Positions 58,733 to 64,000 of a DNA stretch of 64,000 bases are shown piece after piece. The DNA comes from Clostridia bacterium (lineage in GTDB: Bacteria > Bacillota > Clostridia > Christensenellales > UMGS416). Below the pieces are notes generated by a model that was not told where the DNA came from, searched no databases, and worked only from the letters and a program-made list of their open reading frames with translations. Numbering within the stretch: position 1 is the first letter of the stretch; each line of letters begins with the position of its first letter. The stretch spans positions 1-64,000 of the forward strand of contig JAFGUF010000033.1 in assembly GCA_016938675.1 (NCBI GenBank), read 5' to 3'. The translations under genes were made by a program, and so were the position numbers.

Positions 58733-60046
58733 ATGAGGCGCAGATATCAAGACCCTATAAAATCGCTATATGATAATTTCAATCTTCCGAAGCGGCGCCG
58801 GCGGGACATCAGCCTCACCATTTTTTCCTTTGCCGCTTTTTATGTTTATCTTCCCATAATAACCGGAGCCCCTATATCAAAGTTTTCTGAGAAATTAGGT
58901 GCCGGGGATTTTTTCTATAGCCTTTTAATTGCCCTGCCAATCCTGGGCAATGCGCTGCAGATATTTGCCTCAATAATTCTTGAAAAAACAAAAAAAAGGA
59001 AGCCCCTCTTCATTATATGCGGAATTATATCGAGAGCTTCCTGGATTATGATAGGCCTTATCCCTTTACTGCTGGCAGCGGAAAGCCAGCCCTCCGCTAT
59101 ATACTGGATACTCCTTTTTATGGTTATCTCTTCTGTTACAAATAGTATGCTGGGAGTGGGTTTTTTCTCCTGGCTTGGCGACTTGATGCCTAAAGGCATG
59201 ATGGGCAGGTATTTCGGGCTAAGAGAGTCTATAGGCACAATAGTATCAATGGCTACCATACTTTTTGTATCTCTGTATCTTGATAAGCATTCTTCCTTCG
59301 AGTCCTTCGCCGTAGTTTTCGCTGTGGCGGGCGCAGCAGGGATAATAGACATACTGGGCTTTATTTTTGTAACAGACGTCCCGATGAGCACGAATCCTCA
59401 TCCGCCAGTAAGGCAATTTATTAAAAAGGCTTTTTCGTCAAAGGCTTTCTTCATGTATATTGTCTTCTGGTCGCTATGGGCACTTACTTTCAATATGTCC
59501 GTTGGTTTCTATAATCTATATGGGCTGACTTATCTTAAGCTTTCCTTTATGCAGGTTGCAGTCGCAGGACAGATAGCTTTCAGTAGTATTGCCTTCTTTG
59601 CGGCTCCCAGATGGGGGAACGCGCTCGATAAATCAGGCGTTCACCATGTTATGCTGCGGGCAGGCGTAATATCATCAGTTATACCGCTGGTTATGATTTT
59701 TTCAGTTCCTGGGAATATGTGGACTTATGTTATTTTTTCACTCTTAAACGGGCTTTCACTTACGGCTGTAAATACCACCGCTCAGAAAATGCTGACAACT
59801 GCAACACCCGAAACCAACCGCACAATGTACATAGCGCTTTACTCTGTGATAACCTCTGTTTTTGCGGTTGTGGGCTACCTGCTTGGCGGTGTATTGCTGG
59901 AGGTTCTCGGAGATACGGAGTTTACATTTGCTCTTATTCGCTGGGACAGATACAAGGTGCTTTTTTCCGCGGCAGGCCTGCTGAGGCTTGCAGTTATTCT
60001 TTTGATTATGCCCTTAATGTCCAAAGTGCTTGAGGATGAAAATTAA
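58733..60046 (+). CDS. MFS transporter
   Basis: 437 aa, twelve membrane helices, with helix 1 around residues 28-44 (TIFSFAAFYVYLPIITG). The loop between helices 2 and 3 has the basic stretch EKTKKRKPLF, and LGDLMPKGMMGRYFGLRESIGTIVSM and PETNRTMYIALYSVI are typical of the large uncharacterised MFS group. No substrate is suggested. Strong ribosome site TTTGGAGGAAC. The 70 bp after queT include AAGGG ... CCCTT, a small hairpin just before the SD. Confidence 0.86.
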   Translation: MRRRYQDPIKSLYDNFNLPKRRRRDISLTIFSFAAFYVYLPIITGAPISKFSEKLGAGDFFYSLLIALPILGNALQIFASIILEKTKKRKPLFIICGIISRASWIMIGLIPLLLAAESQPSAIYWILLFMVISSVTNSMLGVGFFSWLGDLMPKGMMGRYFGLRESIGTIVSMATILFVSLYLDKHSSFESFAVVFAVAGAAGIIDILGFIFVTDVPMSTNPHPPVRQFIKKAFSSKAFFMYIVFWSLWALTFNMSVGFYNLYGLTYLKLSFMQVAVAGQIAFSSIAFFAAPRWGNALDKSGVHHVMLRAGVISSVIPLVMIFSVPGNMWTYVIFSLLNGLSLTAVNTTAQKMLTTATPETNRTMYIALYSVITSVFAVVGYLLGGVLLEVLGDTEFTFALIRWDRYKVLFSAAGLLRLAVILLIMPLMSKVLEDEN

Positions 60047-60051
60047 TCAGA

Positions 60052-60101
60052 TAAATAAAAATGCACCTGAAGTGAGATGCTATCCCAAATCAAAGTGCAT
60101 T
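60052..60101. terminator. Terminator between the MFS and LURP-one genes
   Basis: AATGCAC ... GTGCATT, a 7-bp stem with a long loop. The minus-strand tail TTTTATTT is the better T-run, for the LURP-one transcript. Confidence 0.6.
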
Positions 60102-60127
60102 AAATTCCCATTTTTCTTTTACTTATA

Positions 60128-60622
60128 CTAGAATGAATTTCTATTGTCTCCGTCATGGAGAATCTGGTCTATCACTATTGTAAGCGTTATAAGAAACGGA
60201 ATATTCTCTTCTTCGTCAAATATATCCAGCGTATAGCTGTCTGAAAAAGCTACAAACTTCTTGCTGACAGTACCCACTACTTTTCCGTTTTTACTGATAC
60301 TGAAATTGTAGCCTATCATGTTCCCATCAATAGTGAAGTTTCCATAAGTGCTGGTAATATTTATTTTAGGCTTAAGGAATGTAAACTCCTTCTTTATGAA
60401 CGCGATTTCCTGTCCTCCGGAAAATATCCGGTACTCTGGAAGAAGCTTGAAAACCTTCTGCTCAATATAGAAAAGCTCGCTTCCGTCAGATCCAAGTACC
60501 TTTAATTTGTTTCCTACAGAGAAAACCTTGCCTTCTACATAAATAATAGGTGTGCCGTCCTCTGCGTTTACTGAGAACTTATCGCCGAAAGAAAAAACCT
60601 TCTGTTTGATGCTGACTCTCAT
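60128..60622 (-). CDS. LURP-one/YxjI-like (tubby-fold) protein
   Basis: 164 aa. Strand after strand of a beta-barrel: RVSIKQKVFSFGDKFSV, IYVEGKVFSVGNKLKVLGSDG, LFYIEQKVFKLLPEYRIF, and GNFTIDGNMIGYNFSISKNGKVVGTVSKKF. It ends in TIVIDQILHD, typical of LURP-one/DUF567, which share their fold with tubby and phospholipid scramblases. The bacterial function is unknown. It is 12 bp downstream of the cation exchanger and in the same operon. Confidence 0.88.
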   Translation of the reverse strand: MRVSIKQKVFSFGDKFSVNAEDGTPIIYVEGKVFSVGNKLKVLGSDGSELFYIEQKVFKLLPEYRIFSGGQEIAFIKKEFTFLKPKINITSTYGNFTIDGNMIGYNFSISKNGKVVGTVSKKFVAFSDSYTLDIFDEEENIPFLITLTIVIDQILHDGDNRNSF

Positions 60623-60634
60623 ATAAATTCCTCC

Positions 60635-61639
60635 TTATGCTAAAATAAGTTCAAGGCTGAGATAGCCTATATAAACAACGTAACTGGAAAGCAGAACAAT
60701 GCCTTGCCATCTTTTAAACCTGCCCGTAATCATAGCGGGGACTATCACAATCAACGAGACGGCAAAAGCAACAGGAAGGTCTAGATATAACACCTGAGGA
60801 ACCGCATTCTTGATAAGCGGTATGTTCTGCATCGCTATGTGAAGGCCGTCCTTGGCCATCATTGAACACGTGGACAATATAAGCAGTATATTCAGTATAT
60901 TCGCTCCCAGTATATTGCCTATAGATAAAGTGAACTCACGCTTAATAACTGCTGAAATTGTGGTAATAAGCTCGGGCAATGATGTTCCTAAAGCAACTAC
61001 CGTAAGCCCTATTATCTGATCAGATACGCCGAGTGCTTTTGCAATTATTACACCATTGTCTACAAGAAGCCTTGCACCAACTATTATGAACGCTATTCCG
61101 AACATAAATTTCAGGAGGTTCCTGGTTACTGTTTTTTTAGTGGTATCGACAGATTCATGTATTTCCTTGCCCTGCCTTGCGTTCATAGCCGTTCTAACAT
61201 TTACATAGAAATAAAGAATAAGCAGTACAATTAGCACAGAGCCTTCTATCCATGTAACCACGCCATTGAGGGCGAAAACCGCCAGCAGAATAATCGAACC
61301 AAGCAAGAAAGCACTCTTGATCCAGAAAGTTCTTCTGCTAACTCTGCTCGGAAGAAAAGTGATTGAAATGCCGAGTATCAGGCTGGTATTGCATATTATC
61401 GATCCCACTGCGTTGCCCACACCCATGTCAGGCGTGCCGGAGGCAACGGCAAAGGTAGAAACCATCAGTTCAGGTAAAGTGGTGCACAGCGCAACTATTG
61501 TAGCTCCAACCAGAATTTTCGGTATATTTGTCACTTCCGCCACCCATATCGCAGCATCAACAAACCAGTCTCCACCCTTGATTGTGAGAACAAAACCCAC
61601 CGCCATCAGAATGACTGCAGTTAAAATATATTGTTCCAT
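60635..61639 (-). CDS. Calcium/sodium antiporter (CaCA family, YrbG-like)
   Basis: 334 aa, ten membrane segments with two inverted alpha repeats: GATIVALCTTLPELMVSTFA ... GNAVGSIICNTSLILG and GLTVVALGTSLPELITTISA ... GNILGANILNILLILS. The acidic residues in TxPE are the ion ligands. Family members exchange Ca2+ for Na+ (or H+). The gene starts a small operon with the LURP-one protein. Ribosome site AAAGGAATTC. Confidence 0.92.
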   Translation of the reverse strand: MEQYILTAVILMAVGFVLTIKGGDWFVDAAIWVAEVTNIPKILVGATIVALCTTLPELMVSTFAVASGTPDMGVGNAVGSIICNTSLILGISITFLPSRVSRRTFWIKSAFLLGSIILLAVFALNGVVTWIEGSVLIVLLILYFYVNVRTAMNARQGKEIHESVDTTKKTVTRNLLKFMFGIAFIIVGARLLVDNGVIIAKALGVSDQIIGLTVVALGTSLPELITTISAVIKREFTLSIGNILGANILNILLILSTCSMMAKDGLHIAMQNIPLIKNAVPQVLYLDLPVAFAVSLIVIVPAMITGRFKRWQGIVLLSSYVVYIGYLSLELILA

Positions 61640-61680
61640 TTAGAATTCCTTTAAATTAGTCGGTTTAATTATGTCTTTTT

Positions 61681-62673
61681 TTAATGCATCTCTATAGATG
61701 GGTCAATAACATCTACAACTTTATTATTATTTTCTGCATCCAAAAATACTATCCACCTGTCGAGGGGAAGCTCATCTTTTAAAATAGTGATAGCGCTGCT
61801 AGGAGACAAACCAAAGCTTTCAAGAATATCATAATCCGGGCGAGACACAAGAACCAGAGTATAGAAATCATTGTATCTTACCTCGGAAATGGACCATTCT
61901 TCCGAAATACCCATATCGTTTGTTACCTTAACTGTAAGGAGATATCTGTCGCTTGGCAGGCCAGCCACTGTCCTAGTCGAGTATATCTGGGAGTTAGTCG
62001 CTTTATCGTCTGGCAGCTCACCCTCGTAGAACTCAAAAGGAATATCGCTGTTGTCGCGATCATTGTTCTCCATCTCTATCTCAGGTACAAAATAATCCAG
62101 TTCACTCTCTAATATAGTTGACATCATCTCAACTCTAGATACAAATGTTATGGCCAGCTCATCCTCAGGCACGTATGCTTCTGCCCTGTGACCCGCAAGC
62201 AAAGAGTACATATCGCCATAGGGCGTAAAGAAGTCATAATCAATATAAGTCTCTTCATCCTCTGTATGCTTTGTTACATAGGTCAGCAGATTGTTTCCGT
62301 TATACGCAAGGTAATAGAATGTGAGTTCCGGTTCGTCCTTACTTAAGTGATAGAAATCAATTTTATATTCGCACATTGCCTCAGCGGAAAATATATAGCT
62401 GGGCTTGTCCGCATTCTCGGCGGCATAAATCGAGTTGAGTATTGTGATGAAATCGCCGCTGTCGCCTCCCAATGTAGTATATATCTTGTCGCCGGTTCCT
62501 CGAGTCTCACTGATATAGACTATTTCCATTGACCACTCGGAAAGGTTCTCCTGTGTCATTCCGCACTCTGCTATAATGTCCCCGGCCGTTTCCTTGCCGC
62601 AGCCTGAGAAAAGCGAAACTATTAAAATGATAAGTATAAAAAACAATAAATTTGTCTTTAGTTTAAATTTCAT
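61681..62673 (-). CDS. Hypothetical lipoprotein
   Basis: 330 aa. Signal ends at Cys25 (SLFSGCGKETAG). The rest is soluble, beta-rich and acidic, with no recognised domain: EMENNDRDNSDIPFEFYEG is a typical low-complexity link. AGGT precedes the ATG. The 41 bp before the CaCA gene may allow co-transcription, but no functional link is shown. Confidence 0.75.
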   Translation of the reverse strand: MKFKLKTNLLFFILIILIVSLFSGCGKETAGDIIAECGMTQENLSEWSMEIVYISETRGTGDKIYTTLGGDSGDFITILNSIYAAENADKPSYIFSAEAMCEYKIDFYHLSKDEPELTFYYLAYNGNNLLTYVTKHTEDEETYIDYDFFTPYGDMYSLLAGHRAEAYVPEDELAITFVSRVEMMSTILESELDYFVPEIEMENNDRDNSDIPFEFYEGELPDDKATNSQIYSTRTVAGLPSDRYLLTVKVTNDMGISEEWSISEVRYNDFYTLVLVSRPDYDILESFGLSPSSAITILKDELPLDRWIVFLDAENNNKVVDVIDPSIEMH

Positions 62674-62830
62674 GTTTTACCTGCTCTTTGTTATTAGCCA
62701 TCATGATTGACGGCGTAGATGTTTAACACCGCATTAATTATACACGATTTAACAGAAAAAATAAAATGTTTATTAAGTCAAGAGAATTAATTAACAATGC
62801 TGCCACAAAAAACGGCGGATAAATTCTGCG

Positions 62831-64000
62831 CTACAGCTTCTTGAGCTCTTCTACGGTCTCTTCGAATGCGCAGCCGCGGGATGCCTTTACATACACTGTG
62901 TCGTCCTGCTCAATGATTCCGTTAAGCTCCCTGTGCATAGCGGGCTTATCCTCGAAATAATATACCTGCATTCTGCCCGAGTCCAAAAGCCCCTGATAGG
63001 TGTGCCTTGAAAGCTCTCCGCAGCATATGAACAAGTCAACCTTTTTTTGCGCTGCCTTCTGCCCCACATTGTAGTGCACTCTCTGCCCGTGCTCGCCGAC
63101 CTCGCGTATATCCCCCAGTATGGCCACCTTTCTTTCCTCTGCCAGCTCCAGTATATCAAGCCCTGCCATTATGGAATCCTCGCATGAATTGTAGCAGTCG
63201 TTTATTATGGTTATATAATCAGTCTTTATTATTTCATTGCGCATTTTGGAAGGCTCATAATTCAGCACTCCCGCTGCAATCTGCTCCTTGCTCAATCCCA
63301 TGCTTTGGGCTATAGCCGCAGCGCACAGCACAGGCTGCAGCATATGCCTGCCGGGTACGTCTATCTTTATATCCATCTCTTCGCCATTCGCATTGACTAC
63401 TATTTCAGAGCCCTCAATGTCCATACGCTTGATCTGCTTAACGCTTACATGATTATAACTGCTTTCGCCGAAAAAAACGGGGTTTAAATCGCTTTCATTC
63501 AACGAGACCAGCATGTCATCGTCGCCATAGAGAAAAACACCGCCGCCTTCTTTCATGTAGTCAAATATCTCGGTTTTAGCCTTGAATATCCCTTCGCGGC
63601 TTCCCAGCCTGCCGATGTGAGCATCGCCGATATTCATAATAACGCACATATCTGGCCTTGCAGTTTTGCTCAATCTGCTTAATTCGCCGAAGCTGTTCAT
63701 GCCCATCTCAATAACTGCAATTTCATGCATTTTTGTAAGGTTCAATAATGTCTTCGGCACGCCGACTTCATTGTTGAAGTTGCCTATATTTTTAAGCACA
63801 TTATATTTTTGAGAAAGCACGGAAGCTATCATTTCCTTGGCTGTTGTCTTGCCTACGCTTCCTGTAACCGCTATAACCTTTACATCGAAAAGCCCTCTGT
63901 AGTATTCGGCGATATTTTCATATGCCCTGCCTGTGTCCTCAACCAGAATATAATTGCCCTTGTCCTGCTTTACATGCGATAAAAAGCACATGCAGCCATT
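62831..64000 (-). CDS. murF: UDP-MurNAc-tripeptide--D-alanyl-D-alanine ligase, 5' end beyond window
   Basis: 390 codons in frame to the window edge. The track's M is internal (AAT GGC TGC precede it), and about 75 N-terminal residues of MurF are off the end. It joins D-Ala-D-Ala to the UDP-MurNAc tripeptide. Visible motifs are the P-loop VIAVTGSVGKTTAKEMI, NFNNEVGVPKTLL, NIGDAHIGRLGS and VNDCYNSC-like INDCYNSCEDSIMAG, then ILGDIREVGEHG. No intrinsic terminator was seen after it. Confidence 0.95.
   Translation of the reverse strand, partial: NGCMCFLSHVKQDKGNYILVEDTGRAYENIAEYYRGLFDVKVIAVTGSVGKTTAKEMIASVLSQKYNVLKNIGNFNNEVGVPKTLLNLTKMHEIAVIEMGMNSFGELSRLSKTARPDMCVIMNIGDAHIGRLGSREGIFKAKTEIFDYMKEGGGVFLYGDDDMLVSLNESDLNPVFFGESSYNHVSVKQIKRMDIEGSEIVVNANGEEMDIKIDVPGRHMLQPVLCAAAIAQSMGLSKEQIAAGVLNYEPSKMRNEIIKTDYITIINDCYNSCEDSIMAGLDILELAEERKVAILGDIREVGEHGQRVHYNVGQKAAQKKVDLFICCGELSRHTYQGLLDSGRMQVYYFEDKPAMHRELNGIIEQDDTVYVKASRGCAFEETVEELKKL

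Overview
This 64 kb window looks like ordinary chromosome from a low-GC Gram-positive anaerobe of the Clostridia. The clues are AG-rich Shine-Dalgarno sites, sigma-A type promoters, a class III fructose-1,6-bisphosphatase, ECF transporter S components, ComEC, and YajC beside tgt/queA/ruvBAC. Family XIII / Anaerovoracaceae is a guess that a 16S or marker-gene search would have to settle. No phage, insertion sequence, CRISPR array or rRNA was seen. The only tRNA is a tRNA-Trp. Most genes lie on the minus strand in tightly packed operons with 4 to 14 bp overlaps. Short plus-strand runs are at 3.3-7.3, 22.3-23.8, 32.3-34.9, 36.2-40.6, 48.1-51.8 and 58.2-60.0 kb. Base positions of small sites were read by eye and could be off by a base.

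Layout. 0-1.7 kb: rplS (cut by the window edge), rnhA, proC, then tRNA-Trp. 2-7.3 kb: an iron alcohol dehydrogenase, a membrane protein, hflX and a radical SAM gene. 7.3-15 kb: a GGDEF/HD-GYP protein, murC, a hydrolase, a NatAB-like ABC pair and gltX. 15.1-20.3 kb: the minus-strand run dsrE-like, ruvC, ruvA, ruvB, queA, tgt, yajC. 20.5-32 kb: a ChvE-like sugar-binding lipoprotein, icd, a DUF1508 protein, a HAD phosphatase, a deoxycytidylate deaminase, a beta-propeller lipoprotein, ahcY, a U32 peptidase-family gene and fbp. 32-36 kb: a YdcF protein, an L,D-transpeptidase with adhesin-type repeats, and a DUF2089 protein paired with a glycine-tetrad repeat protein. 36-40.6 kb: a TetR regulator with a heterodimeric ABC exporter. 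40.6-46.3 kb: ECF S component, metallo-beta-lactamase-fold hydrolase, comEC, holA, Gfo/Idh/MocA oxidoreductase. 46.4-54.2 kb: small membrane proteins, SIS protein, acetyltransferase, glnS, an orphan regulator, a phosphodiesterase, rdgB and a MATE exporter. 54.4-57 kb: rpmG, secE, nusG, rplK, rplA. 57-64 kb: GtrA, GNAT, queT, MFS, LURP-one protein, CaCA exchanger, a lipoprotein and the 3' part of murF.

How the genes work together. queA and tgt, with queT 40 kb away, point to salvage of a queuosine precursor. ruvABC gives Holliday-junction processing. gltX and glnS together mean Gln-tRNA can be charged directly. murC, murF and the L,D-transpeptidase serve the cell wall. rpmG-secE-nusG-rplK-rplA is the conserved translation/transcription/secretion cluster.

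The most unusual items are an HflX GTPase whose N-terminal extension carries a full JAMM/MPN metalloprotease signature; a 27-unit G-x-[ILV]-x repeat protein next to a DUF2089 regulator; a ComEC whose nuclease-like domain has lost its metal ligands; two genes whose promoters predict leaderless mRNAs starting exactly at the ATG; a promoter whose start site lies inside a terminator hairpin upstream of rpmG; and a 10-bp perfect inverted repeat over the fbp promoter.
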